From assembly GCA_005778355.1 (NCBI GenBank), contig SXON01000017.1, forward strand, positions 36,511 to 100,510: 64,000 nt of DNA, written 5' to 3'. Of this stretch, positions 32,728-42,800 are shown piece by piece (within the stretch, counting starts at the first letter, position 1; every line of letters begins with the position of its first letter). Both the position numbers and the translations under genes were made by a program. This DNA comes from Pseudomonadota bacterium (GTDB lineage: Bacteria; Myxococcota_A; UBA796; SXON01). Below the pieces are notes generated by a model. That model made no database searches, was not told the origin of the DNA, and was given only the letters and a program-made list of their open reading frames with translations.

Positions 32728-35700
32728 CTAGAGCTGGCCCTGGGCCACGCGCGCGCGGATGGCCTCGTGCACCTTGTCGTAGTCCTCCACGCCGCCGGGT
32801 CCGATGGATGACTGCCAGCTCACGTCGGCGGCGACCGCAGCGTTGAAGCTCTCCTTTGCCGCCACGGCGTCGCCACAGGCCTGGCATGCTACCGCCCGCA
32901 CGAGATGCAGGGCCGCCGTCACGTCGGCACGAACGCCCTCGAGCGCGAGACCGCGGTCGGCGAAGCCGGCCGCCTCTGGCCAGTCCTGGCGTCGTAAGGC
33001 GAGCTCGGCGAGACGGACCAGCGCGACGGGTTGGCTCGCGTCGAAGGCCAGGCTCTTCTCGTAGTGCTGGCCCGCCTTGTCCGGCATCTTCATGTGCTGG
33101 TCGAGAACCAAGCCCTTGGCCAGATAGCTCCCGGTCACGTCGCTCGGCTCGTGCGTGTGGTAGATGATGTTGTTGTAGACATTGAGCAGGTTGCTCCAGT
33201 CTCCCTGCGACGCCATCACCAGCGCGAGGCCCTTGAGCGCCTCCACGTCGTTGTTGCGCAACTCGATGGCCTTGGAGATGCGCTTGCGCGCGCGATCGAG
33301 GTGACCGAGGTGGAACTCGGTGATGCCGAGGCGCGCGTAGGTGCGGGCGAGCGTCTCGGTGTTGCCCATGCCGCCGGTGAGTTGCATCACCTGCTTGAGC
33401 ACCTTCTCCGCCGCGCCCCAGTCCTTCGCCGCCATGTGCAGCGGCGCAACCGCGTCGAGCGAGGGCAAGTGGGTGGGGTTGAGCTCCAGCGCCCGGCTGT
33501 AGCGCTGGATGGCGCCCACCGGATCGCCGGAGCGCCGAAGCGCCTCGCCGAAGCGGAAGAAGAACGTCGCGCCCTCGATCGCCTCGTCGAGGTCGTCGTG
33601 GTCGCGCGCGATCTCCGTGGGCTCCATCCGGCGAAACAACTCTGCCGCGGCGGCGAAGTCGCCGGCTTCGAATGCAAAGTCTGCCCGGAAGCCGAGGGCG
33701 TCGGCGTGATCGGGGACGATGGCGAGCAGGTCGTCGTAGATCGCGGCGGCGGCGGCCTTGTCGTGCATCACATCAACGCGAATCCGCGCGGCGCGCGCGA
33801 GCGCATCGGCCTTCTCCGCGGGCGAACCCGCGACCTTGGCGCGTCGCACGAGCAGCTCCACCAGCCGGGGGTTGTCGCCCCGGCCCGCGAGCAGCCGCTC
33901 CATGCCCGCGAAGGCGGCCGAATCGGCGTTGGGCCCGGTCGTGGCCTTCTCGTAGAAGCCGAGCGCATCGTCTTCGCGACGCAGGTGCTGCGCGCAGGCG
34001 TCGCCGAGACGGCGCAAGAGCGCTGTGCGATCCTTGCCTTCGGTGAACGCAAGGTAGGCGCGACCGTGGTCGACGAAGCCAGACCAGTCACCCACGGCTT
34101 CGGTGAGCGTGGACAGGTGCGCGAGGGCGTCCTTGTCGTTGGCCGCGAGATCGAGCACCTTCCGCCAGGCGTCGATCGCCACCCCGCGGTCGCCCAGCCT
34201 CTCTTCCCACGTGCGCGCGATCTCCGCGAACTTGTCGGTCTTGGCGCGTCCGGTGCACAGCGCCGCTTCCTGCGCCAGCACCCCCACCACCGCCTGCCAG
34301 TCGGCGGCGGCGGCTGCGAGCCTGCGAAGACCGCCCAGGGCCTCGATGTCGTCGGGGACGTGGTCGAGCGCGCGCGCGAGCGCGTTGCGAGCGCCCTCGG
34401 TGTCGCCGGCCCGCTCGAGGAGCTCGGCACGACGGCGCTGCACCCGCGCCGCGTCGGCCGGCGTGGTGGACTTCTTCGCAAGCTCCTCGAGGTACTGTCC
34501 CGCGAGGGCCTGCTCGCCGCGCGCGGCGGCGATACGCGCGAGGGCTTCGAGCACCTCGGTGTCGCCGGGTCGCGACGCATGCAGCTCGCGGTAGGTCGTC
34601 CACGCCTCGTCGCTCTCGGCGAGCTTCTCGGCTAGCACCCAGCGAACACGCCCGGCGAGCTTGTCAGCAAGCTCACCGCTCGCGTCCGCGAGGCGTTCAC
34701 GGAGGGCGGCGAGGAGACCTTGCCAATCCCCCAGACCTTCGAGGCCGCGCTCGATGCGCAGCTTCCAGGCCAGGGGGATCGGCGAGACTGCTTCCTGGAG
34801 CCGCCACTCGGCGACGGCACCGGCGAGATCACCGGCTTCCTCGAGCGCGTCGCCGAGCGCGACGGTATTGCCCAGGAGGCCGTAGGCTCGGCGGAGACCG
34901 TCGGCGTCCCTCGCCCGCACCAGCGCGGCGCGGAGCCCGTCGAGCGCCCGCCCCGCGTGGGGGTCGGCCTCGAACGCCATCCACCACGCGGCGAGCGCGG
35001 CGTCCTGGTCGCCCAGCGACTCGTGCAAGAGCGCCGCCTCGGCGGCATGTACCGAGCGAATCCCAGGGTTCAAGGCGGTGTTCGCCAGCGCGCCGTGCGC
35101 GAGCGCGCGGGCCGCGGGGTCGCGGGCGACCTTCAGCAACGACGCCGCGGCCTCGGGGCTGGTGCCGTTGTCCATGGCGCGAACGAGCAGGCGCGCCGCG
35201 CCCTCCGCGTCGCCCAGGGCGTTCTGTCGCAAGCGAGCCGCATCGAGAGACTCACCGGCCCCCGCCTCCTGGAGGGCGCGCAGCGCTTCCTCGGGGTAGC
35301 TCGTGGCCTCGGCCACGCGCGCGAGGGCCCAGAGCGGTCGCCCGGCCACGGCCGTGGCACCGAGGACCTCGGACAGGCCGCGGAGCAGGTTCTCCGAGGC
35401 GCTCCCATCGCCCGTCAACGCGTCGCTCGAGAGCTCCGCCACACGCACGAAGCAGCGCACGCGCTCCGCCTCGTCGCGGGTGACGGCGGCACGCTTGAGG
35501 AACAGCTCGACGAGGGACTCGGGCTCGCCCGCAGACCAGGCCATGCGCTCGGAGATGGCGACGGCGCCAGGGTGGGCGGCGTCTTCGCGAAGCACTTCCC
35601 TCGCGAGTTGGCTCGGGTCGGCATCAGGCAGCCGCTGGGCGGCCTCGGCGGCGGCGTAGAGGCGCCAGTGACGCCGGGCCACGTCTTCACTCATCTCGGC

Positions 35701-38286
35701 CTGGCCACGCTCCAGGCGGTGGTACTGCGACCAGTCGCCCTGCCGCGCCGCCAGTTCCTTGTTCAAGAGCACGGCCGGCAGGAAGCCGGGCGACACCTCG
35801 AGGCACTTCTGCAAGCAGGACACGGCCCCGCTCAGGTCGTCGGTGCGGTCGGCGAGCACGCGGGCGGCGCGGTACGCCAGGCTCACCGCCTCGTTGCTGT
35901 CACGCGTGGCGATTGCCGCGCCGCGCAAGACGCGAGCCAACTCGGCCCAGTTGCCCTTGGCTTCCATGGCTCGGGTGTAGGCGTCGAGGCTCGGCGCGAA
36001 GTCGGGCTGCGACGAGAGCGCGAGGAGGTACTGCTCGAGGCCGCGGGGTTCCTGGCCGAGGCGGAACTCGTACACCGCACCCGCGCGGTGCCGCTGGAGA
36101 GCAACCGCGGCGGGCTCCTCGGCCAGGATGGCGCGCTGCTCGTAGATCGCGGCGAGCTCGGCCCAGGCGGACAGGCGCGTGTACACGCGCTCGAGGCCCT
36201 CGAGCGCCGGCAAGTAGCCGGGCGCAACGTCGAGCACGCGCTCATAGTGCTTGCGCGCGGTGGCCTGGTCGCCAAGGGGACCCTCGCAAGTTTCGCCCAT
36301 GCGGTAGAGCACGGTGACCATGAGGCCCGGGTCGGTCAGTCGCGACAGCCGCGTCTCGAGGAAGCCGACCAGCTCCGACCACGCGCCCCGCGCCTGGAGC
36401 ACGCGCAGCACGCTCTCTGCGGCGGGCGCTGCGGCGGGGTCGTCGCTCGCAGCGCGGAAACAAGCGAGCGCCTCGTCGGTGCGACTGAGTCGCGACTCGA
36501 GCACGAGGCCGCGGCGGTACTCGAGGAAGCTGCGCGCCTCCGCGGGGGCGTGGCCGATCTCCTCGGCCATCGAGGCGGCGAGTTCGTCCCAGGCCTGCGC
36601 CTCCTCGCACCATGCGTGGTACTCGTGCCGCACGTCCGCGGCCTCGGGTGCCGCGCCGACTGCGGCGCGGTAGCACGCTCCGGCCCCCTTCTCGTCGAGC
36701 AACTGCACGCGATGCAGGCGCCCCGCTCGCGCCAGCCACCAGGCCGCGTCCGCACCCTTGGCCTGTGTGGCGAGCCGGGTGCCCTCGTCGCGGTAGAGCT
36801 GGGCCAGCGGCGCCCAGGCGCCCTGCGACTTGTAGCGCCGTTCGAGGGCGAGGAAGACCGCTCCGTTCTCGCCGTCGGCGGCCCGCGCCTCCTCGGTGGC
36901 CACGATCGCGTCGGCCACGCGACCGAGTTTTCGCTCGAGGATGTCGGCCCGCTCGAGGTGCACCTGGGCGGCCACGCTGGCCACCTGCAGGCGCGCGAGA
37001 CCATCCAATGCGGCCAGCTCGATGTCGGGGTCGGCCGCGGCACGACCCAGCTCACGTAGGACGACGAGAAGCCCCGGCTCCTCTGGGTACTTCGCACGGT
37101 TCTTGGCCAACTCGGCCCGTGCGAGCGCCTCCTGACCGAGCTGGTCGCGCACCACGCGTGCCGCCTGGACCATCGCCTCGGCGGCGGCGGGGCCCGTCGT
37201 CAACTCGGCGAGCGTCTCGAAGCCGAAGCGGGCGGCGTCGCCATCGCCCACGGAGAGCGCCACGGCCACGCGGTCGCGCCACCAGGCCGGGTCGCGAGGA
37301 CGAGCCGCGGTGCCGGCAGCGTCGAGGAAGGTCTTGGCGCGATCGAGGTCGACGGCACGCGTACGAGCGAGGTGGGCTGCCGCGCCGTACAGCAGGGCGG
37401 CGGTTTCGCCCGAGCTGGCGGCGGCAGCCGCGCCAAGGGTATCGACCACGTCGATCCAGGCGGTGCGCTCGTCGGCCGGCGGCGTCCACGCGAGGTGGGC
37501 GGCGGCGGCCACCTGCTCGACGGCAGCCTCCTCGGGCGTGCTCGCGACGGCGGGCACGTCGACCACCTCAGTTTCCATCGCGTCTTCGTTGGTCACGACG
37601 GGGAGGATCGACATGCCGGCAGGGAGCGACCCGGAGGCGGCGGCGGCCTCGGCCTCGGAGACGGCGACCGTCGGAGCGTCCTGGTCGGGAAGGGGCGCAG
37701 TCTCGCTCACCGGCAACGCCGCCACCTCTGGATCCGTGGCGTTGCCACTGGACTCGATGGAACTTTCGGCAGGGGGCTCGACGGCCACCTCGGCCGCCGG
37801 CTCGGGGTCGGGCTCGGGCACCACCGTGGCCGAGGAAACGGCGCTCGTGCGGGGGGCGTCGGCGGGTGCAGGGCCAGCCACCTCGGCCTCGGCGCGGGCC
37901 GGCTCGACGAGGGCGTCGGCGGCGTCTTCCTCCGCCAGGATCTCCGCCTTCGACTTGCGCTTGTACACGCGGGTGGCCTGGTCTTGCATGGCGCGGGCGG
38001 CGCGGCGCGCGTCGGCCTCGAGCTGGGCCTGGCGTGCGTCTTCCTCGCGTTGCTTCGCCTCTTCCAGCTTGCGCTTCTCGTCGGCTTTCTTGGCCTCGGC
38101 GGCGCGGGCTTCCTCGGCTTTCTTGGCCTCGGCGGCGCGGGCTTCCTCGGCCTTCTGCGCCGCGGCCTTGCTCGCGTCCTCGGCTGCGTCGGGCTCGTCG
38201 AAGCCAGCGGCAGGGGCCTCGTTGAACCAGTCGTCGAGGTCGCCGAAGCCTTGGTTCGGGTCGGTCGGGGGAGTCTTTCGCGACAT
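32728..38286 (-). CDS. Giant tetratricopeptide-repeat scaffold protein
   Basis: The 1852-residue product has SD-like GGAG upstream of its ATG. Residues 1-100 are an Ala/Lys/Glu helix with the 11-residue repeat AEEARAAEAKK. An acidic Pro/Ala linker reaches to about 260, and the remainder consists of TPR/HAT-like helical pairs (many LxxWAELAxxYEQR and AxxYxxVLDxxPGYLPAL motifs). It has no membrane segment or signal. Such long TPR proteins in Myxococcota often organise motility or secretion machinery, but none is encoded next door. It leads an operon with a methyltransferase and an unknown protein. Partner unknown. Confidence 0.85.
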   Translation of the reverse strand: MSRKTPPTDPNQGFGDLDDWFNEAPAAGFDEPDAAEDASKAAAQKAEEARAAEAKKAEEARAAEAKKADEKRKLEEAKQREEDARQAQLEADARRAARAMQDQATRVYKRKSKAEILAEEDAADALVEPARAEAEVAGPAPADAPRTSAVSSATVVPEPDPEPAAEVAVEPPAESSIESSGNATDPEVAALPVSETAPLPDQDAPTVAVSEAEAAAASGSLPAGMSILPVVTNEDAMETEVVDVPAVASTPEEAAVEQVAAAAHLAWTPPADERTAWIDVVDTLGAAAAASSGETAALLYGAAAHLARTRAVDLDRAKTFLDAAGTAARPRDPAWWRDRVAVALSVGDGDAARFGFETLAELTTGPAAAEAMVQAARVVRDQLGQEALARAELAKNRAKYPEEPGLLVVLRELGRAAADPDIELAALDGLARLQVASVAAQVHLERADILERKLGRVADAIVATEEARAADGENGAVFLALERRYKSQGAWAPLAQLYRDEGTRLATQAKGADAAWWLARAGRLHRVQLLDEKGAGACYRAAVGAAPEAADVRHEYHAWCEEAQAWDELAASMAEEIGHAPAEARSFLEYRRGLVLESRLSRTDEALACFRAASDDPAAAPAAESVLRVLQARGAWSELVGFLETRLSRLTDPGLMVTVLYRMGETCEGPLGDQATARKHYERVLDVAPGYLPALEGLERVYTRLSAWAELAAIYEQRAILAEEPAAVALQRHRAGAVYEFRLGQEPRGLEQYLLALSSQPDFAPSLDAYTRAMEAKGNWAELARVLRGAAIATRDSNEAVSLAYRAARVLADRTDDLSGAVSCLQKCLEVSPGFLPAVLLNKELAARQGDWSQYHRLERGQAEMSEDVARRHWRLYAAAEAAQRLPDADPSQLAREVLREDAAHPGAVAISERMAWSAGEPESLVELFLKRAAVTRDEAERVRCFVRVAELSSDALTGDGSASENLLRGLSEVLGATAVAGRPLWALARVAEATSYPEEALRALQEAGAGESLDAARLRQNALGDAEGAARLLVRAMDNGTSPEAAASLLKVARDPAARALAHGALANTALNPGIRSVHAAEAALLHESLGDQDAALAAWWMAFEADPHAGRALDGLRAALVRARDADGLRRAYGLLGNTVALGDALEEAGDLAGAVAEWRLQEAVSPIPLAWKLRIERGLEGLGDWQGLLAALRERLADASGELADKLAGRVRWVLAEKLAESDEAWTTYRELHASRPGDTEVLEALARIAAARGEQALAGQYLEELAKKSTTPADAARVQRRRAELLERAGDTEGARNALARALDHVPDDIEALGGLRRLAAAAADWQAVVGVLAQEAALCTGRAKTDKFAEIARTWEERLGDRGVAIDAWRKVLDLAANDKDALAHLSTLTEAVGDWSGFVDHGRAYLAFTEGKDRTALLRRLGDACAQHLRREDDALGFYEKATTGPNADSAAFAGMERLLAGRGDNPRLVELLVRRAKVAGSPAEKADALARAARIRVDVMHDKAAAAAIYDDLLAIVPDHADALGFRADFAFEAGDFAAAAELFRRMEPTEIARDHDDLDEAIEGATFFFRFGEALRRSGDPVGAIQRYSRALELNPTHLPSLDAVAPLHMAAKDWGAAEKVLKQVMQLTGGMGNTETLARTYARLGITEFHLGHLDRARKRISKAIELRNNDVEALKGLALVMASQGDWSNLLNVYNNIIYHTHEPSDVTGSYLAKGLVLDQHMKMPDKAGQHYEKSLAFDASQPVALVRLAELALRRQDWPEAAGFADRGLALEGVRADVTAALHLVRAVACQACGDAVAAKESFNAAVAADVSWQSSIGPGGVEDYDKVHEAIRARVAQGQL

Positions 38287-38360
38287 CAGGCCACTCCGCG
38301 GGCAGTAGATGAGAGGGCCGCGATGTAACCGTCCCGGCGCGACGGGGGCATGTGCGCGCG

Positions 38361-38394
38361 TTGGCCTTTGCTAGGGCTTGGCCTTTGCTACGGT
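38361..38394. repeat. 17-bp tandem duplication over a stop codon
   Basis: TTGGCCTTTGCTAGGGC (38361-38377) is followed at once by TTGGCCTTTGCTACGGT. The second copy contains the stop codon of the MCE gene on the minus strand; the first lies in the 101-base gap before the TPR gene. Nothing else is seen in that gap. Confidence 0.5.
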
Positions 38395-39830
38395 TTGATG
38401 GGTACCGCGGCGAGGATGAACTTGATGTCGCGATCATCGAAGTAGAAGCCGCCGCCGCCGTAGGCGGTCACGTAGCCGTACTTGGCGCCCATCAGGACGC
38501 TGTCGAGACCCGCCTCGAAGTACAGGTGGCGCCAGGGCAGGAATCGCATGTTGACCTGCAAGTTCGGCGTGCCGTCGAGCACTGGGTAACTACCATAGGC
38601 GAAGTCGAAAATGTCTGCTCCAACCATGAGCTTGTCGCGAAACAGGTAGTAGTCGAGGCCGAGCCCGCCTGCGTTGTCCTTCACCCCGAAGCGCAGCACC
38701 GCGTCGTTCCACCGCCGCGCGAACTGGAAACTGAAGCGGTAGCCCGGCTTGACGACCAGCTCTTCGTAGCTTGTGCCAAAGTCAGGGAACACGTGCTCTT
38801 CGCTCGAGATGCTGCCCTGCGGGTGTCCGGCCAGCTCGAACACGTACCAGTGATCCTCGGCCGGCATGAAACGTACACCCATGCCTTGTCGCGACCCTCC
38901 CGCGACGGGGTTCTCAGCGAGCAGAGGATCGCTGGGATCCGTTCCAAAGTAGAAGTCGCCGCGGTAGTACACTTCTGTCTTGATGCGCGACACGTCGCCT
39001 ACGAGGTCGTTGACCTGCCCGAGGGTGTCGTTCACGGCCACGATGGTGGAGTCGTCCTTGAGCAGCTTGCCGACCGTCCCCTCCCCGGCCTGGATGCCGG
39101 CCGTGATCTTCTCCACGTTCGCCAGCGTCGCGTCGAGCTTCTCGGTGGCGGCGCGAATCTGGGCCATCTCGGCATCGACGTCGCCGCCGGTCTTGTCCAC
39201 CACCTGCTTGAGCGCCTCGCTCACGTCCTTGAGGTTCTGCGCGATGATGGCGATGTCGTCGGAGTTGGTGGCCGCGATGGTGCGGAGTTGCTCCGAGAGG
39301 ACGCGGATGTTCTCGATGGTGAGCCGCAGGTCTTCCCGGGTGGCCTCGTCGCCGGTGATGTCGCGCACGTCGCCGGTGATGGCCTTCACGTCGCCCGAGA
39401 TCGCGTCGACCTGGCGGAGGACTTTCTCCATGTCGGGAGGCATGTCGGCCGTCTTGAGCATGTCGCCCGGTTGCATCATCTGGGTGGACGTGCCCAGGAC
39501 GAGGCGCACGGACTTGTCGCCCAGCATGCCCTCGGATTTCAGGGCCACGTAGCTGTCGACCGGCACCTCCACGCTGTCGAGCACGGCGAGCGTGAGCCGC
39601 GCGCTATTGCCCACGAGCTCGAGGTGATCGACGTGCCCGACGATGACGCCCGCCACGCGGATGGGGGTGGTGGCGAAGACGCCCTCGGCCGTGGGGAACT
39701 CGGCATACAAGGTGTAGGGGTCGCCCGACTCGCCCGGCTTGTCGTCGGTGCGGATGATGCCCCAGCCCACCGCGGTGAGGACGAAAAGGGTGAGGAGGCC
39801 GACGCGCAGCTCGGTGCTGAAGCGGAACAT
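38388..39830 (-). CDS. MCE-domain protein with C-terminal outer-membrane barrel-like region
   Basis: This 480-residue protein has an N-terminal membrane helix (about 8-24) and an MCE (MlaD-type) domain (about 36-115, with PIRVAGVIVGHVDHLEL). A long helical region follows (about 130-290, many Asp/Ile/Leu heptads). A C-terminal 180 residues of alternating aromatic strands comes last (YYRGDFYFG, YRFSFQFAR, LGLDYYLFR, HLYFEAGLD, GGGFYFDDR) resembling an outer-membrane beta barrel. MCE proteins ferry lipids between membranes; here one chain might span from inner to outer membrane. No MlaE/MlaF permease or ATPase gene is adjacent. Barrel assignment is inferred from strand pattern. Confidence 0.8.
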   Translation of the reverse strand: MFRFSTELRVGLLTLFVLTAVGWGIIRTDDKPGESGDPYTLYAEFPTAEGVFATTPIRVAGVIVGHVDHLELVGNSARLTLAVLDSVEVPVDSYVALKSEGMLGDKSVRLVLGTSTQMMQPGDMLKTADMPPDMEKVLRQVDAISGDVKAITGDVRDITGDEATREDLRLTIENIRVLSEQLRTIAATNSDDIAIIAQNLKDVSEALKQVVDKTGGDVDAEMAQIRAATEKLDATLANVEKITAGIQAGEGTVGKLLKDDSTIVAVNDTLGQVNDLVGDVSRIKTEVYYRGDFYFGTDPSDPLLAENPVAGGSRQGMGVRFMPAEDHWYVFELAGHPQGSISSEEHVFPDFGTSYEELVVKPGYRFSFQFARRWNDAVLRFGVKDNAGGLGLDYYLFRDKLMVGADIFDFAYGSYPVLDGTPNLQVNMRFLPWRHLYFEAGLDSVLMGAKYGYVTAYGGGGFYFDDRDIKFILAAVPIKP

Positions 39831-39856
39831 GGACGGCGCGGAGCATAGCGCGGCGC

Positions 39857-39862
39857 GATACC
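39857..39862 (+). promoter_or_regulatory. -10 element for the peptidase-propeller-barrel gene
   Basis: GATACC ends 9 bases before the GTG at 39872. It directly abuts the GTG at 39863, which is therefore less likely to be the start. Confidence 0.4.
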
Positions 39863-39871
39863 GTGGGCGCC

Positions 39872-42800
39872 GTGCTGGGCCTGCTCGTCGCCGCCGTGTG
39901 TTCCTCCGTGGCGATGGCCGCCTCCTGGGATCCCGACCTTCGCTGGCAAACGCTCACCACCGAGCACTTTCGCATCACGTTTCACGGGGGCGAGGAGCGA
40001 ATCGCGGTGGAGATGGCGGCCGCGGCGGAGGAGGCCTGGGCGGTCCTGGTGCCGGAGATTGGCAACGAGCCGCGTACACCCATCGACATCGTGCTGGTGG
40101 ACTGGACCGACAGCGCCAACGGCATGGCGCAGATCCTCCCCAAGAACATCATCACCATCTACGTGACCCAGCCCACCGGCGAGAGCACCCTCGGGCTCTA
40201 CGAGAACTGGAACGAGGCGATCGTCACTCACGAGCTGGCGCACGTGGTGCACATCGATACCGTCGAGGGCCTGCCTCGGGTGGCCCGGTGGCTCTTCGGC
40301 TCGCTCATCAGCACCCACCAGGTGGCGCCGCTCTGGACCGTGGAGGGTTTTGCGACCTTCGAGGAAACACGACACACGGTCGGCGGCCGCGGGCGCACGC
40401 CGGGCGTGGACATGATCAAGCGGGCCTCGGTGCTGGAAGATCGGTTCCCGCCGCTCGGCAACATGGACGGTTTCGTGGCTCTGCCGCCCGGGGGCAACCT
40501 CCGCTACCTCTTCGGCCAGGACTTCATGCAGTACGTGGCCGAGAGCCGTGGCATGGACAAGTGGTCGGAGTGGATTCACCGCTACGGCGCCTCCGTGCCC
40601 TTCTTCCTTCCGGCGAAGCGCACGTTCGGCGATAACTTCGTGAAGTTGTACCGCGAGTGGAAGGCGCACCTCACCGAGCGCTACGAGCTGCAGGCCGCCG
40701 CCGTCCGCGCCGAGGGCGAGACCCCCATCGAGTGGCTCTCCAACGAGGGGATCTCCTGCGGCGCGCCGGCCTGGGCACCCACGGGCGAGCGGCTCATTTT
40801 CAGTTGCAGCGACCCGCGACGCGGAAGCGCCATCTGGACCAGCGACGGCAAGACCGCGAAGATCCTGTCGAAAGGTAAGTACGCCGACGACATTAGCTGG
40901 CGCGACGACGGCAAGGCTTTCGTGTATGCGTCGATGCACGTCGACGAGTTGTACACGGTGGTCGACGACGTCTTCATGTACGACGTCGACAAGAAATCGT
41001 CGCGACAGCTGACCGATGGCAAGCGGGCCCGCGATCCAGCGCTCTCGCCGGATGGCACGCGCATCATCGCGGTGACCAACGAGCTGCAGGACAACCAGCT
41101 GGCCGAGCTCACCATCGACCAGCGGCTCTTGCCGATGACGACGGTCGCCGACGGCACGCAGTTCAGCACGCCGCGCTTCTCCCCTGACGGCAAGACCCTC
41201 GCGGTGAGCGTGCACACGGGCGGCAAGCGCGATCTCTGGCTCTACGGGACCGACGGCACCCCGATTCGCCCGCTGACGAACGACATGGCCCTCGACGTGC
41301 AGCCCGCGTGGAGCACCGACGGCCGCTGGCTCTACTTCGCCTCCGACCGGTCCGGGATCCTCAACGTCTACGCGGCCGATCTCGCCGAGGAACGCCTCTA
41401 TCGGGTGACCAACGCGGTCATCGGCGCCTACGCCCCCTCCCCTCACCCCTCGGGACAGTCGCTCGCCTTCCTCAGCTACACCTCGATGGGCGCGCGCGTG
41501 GCCACGATGGCGCTGGATCCCGCTAAATTCAAGGATCTGGGCGCGCTTCCCTGGGCGGCTCGCGGCGTGCCAGGCGAGTTCGAACGGGATGGCGAGGAGC
41601 CTGAGCCTCGCGCGCTGGCGGAGGCCCGCGCGGAGCGTGCCGCGAAGAAGGCGAAGAAGGAAGGCGATTCTGCCCCCGAGAGCGCGGCGGTCGAGCCGGT
41701 ACCGGGCGCACAGCCCTACAACCCGCTCCCGACGCTCTTCCCGCCTCGTTTCTGGGTGCCCGGCGCGCTTTTGACCACCACGGGCGACGACTGGGGCTTC
41801 TACCTCGCCGCTTACACAGGCGGCGTGGATGTGTTGCGCCAGTATGGCTACTCCGCCTACGCCACCTACCGCACCGACGCCGATTTCCTCGGGGGCGGCG
41901 CTTCCTTCACCGTCAACAAGTGGCGCACGGTGCTCGCGGCTTCGGGCGGCACCTACGTGACGCCATATGGCACGATGTACGCCTATAGCTCACCCCCGGC
42001 CGACGGCGGCGCGTGGATCCCGAGCATCGAACAGACGAGCATCCGCTACTGGGACCACCGCACCCGTGGCGGGATGTCCGGCTACTACCCGCTCGACGAT
42101 AAATCGGGTTTCAGCTTCTCCTATCGCGGCGAGCTGCGAGAGCCGAAGGACGAACTCCCAGGCGACGTGTACTATGGCGCGCTGCCCACGCGAGGCTTCT
42201 TCTCCACGCTCACGGCGGGCTGGTCGCGCGGCTCGGGTGAGAGCTACGCGCTCTCCATCTCGCCCGAGAAAGCACGCGTTCTCGGCGCCGGCATCGAGTA
42301 CACACCCTGGTGGCTCGGCAGCTGGAACTACGACGAGGAGAACGCCCCGCAGGCCTTCGACCAGTTCCAACTCACCGGCGAGTGGCGCGAGTACAGGCCT
42401 GCGCCGTGGTTGCCCAACCACGTGTTCGCGCTCAAGGCGAGCGGCGGCCTCTCCGTCGGCAGCAAGTTCCGCTACGGCAGCTTCCGGCTCGGTGGTTCTT
42501 TCTCGGAGAACGGCATCACGGTGATCCCGCAGGAGTGGCGTTCTCTCCGTGGGTTCTACACGGGTACCCGCAACGGGGAGACCTACTGGCTGGCCAGCGG
42601 GGAGTACCGCTTCCCGGTGCTCTACGTGGAGCGCGGCGTGGGCACCATCCCCTTCTTCATGCGCAACGTGTCGGGTGCGCTCGTGGTCGACGCGGGCAAC
42701 GCCTGGGACGACGCGGACGAGGCGGGGATCGAGAACTCTCTCGTGGGTGTGGGCGCCGAACTACGCGCCTCGGCCATCGCTTTCTACGGAGTTCCCCTGT

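Noticed and set aside
34720-37059. A 779-codon open frame on the plus strand opposite the TPR gene
   Set aside because: It is the antisense of GC3-biased coding sequence, with a product rich in Arg/Leu/Gly runs and no motif; the minus-strand TPR frame explains the region.
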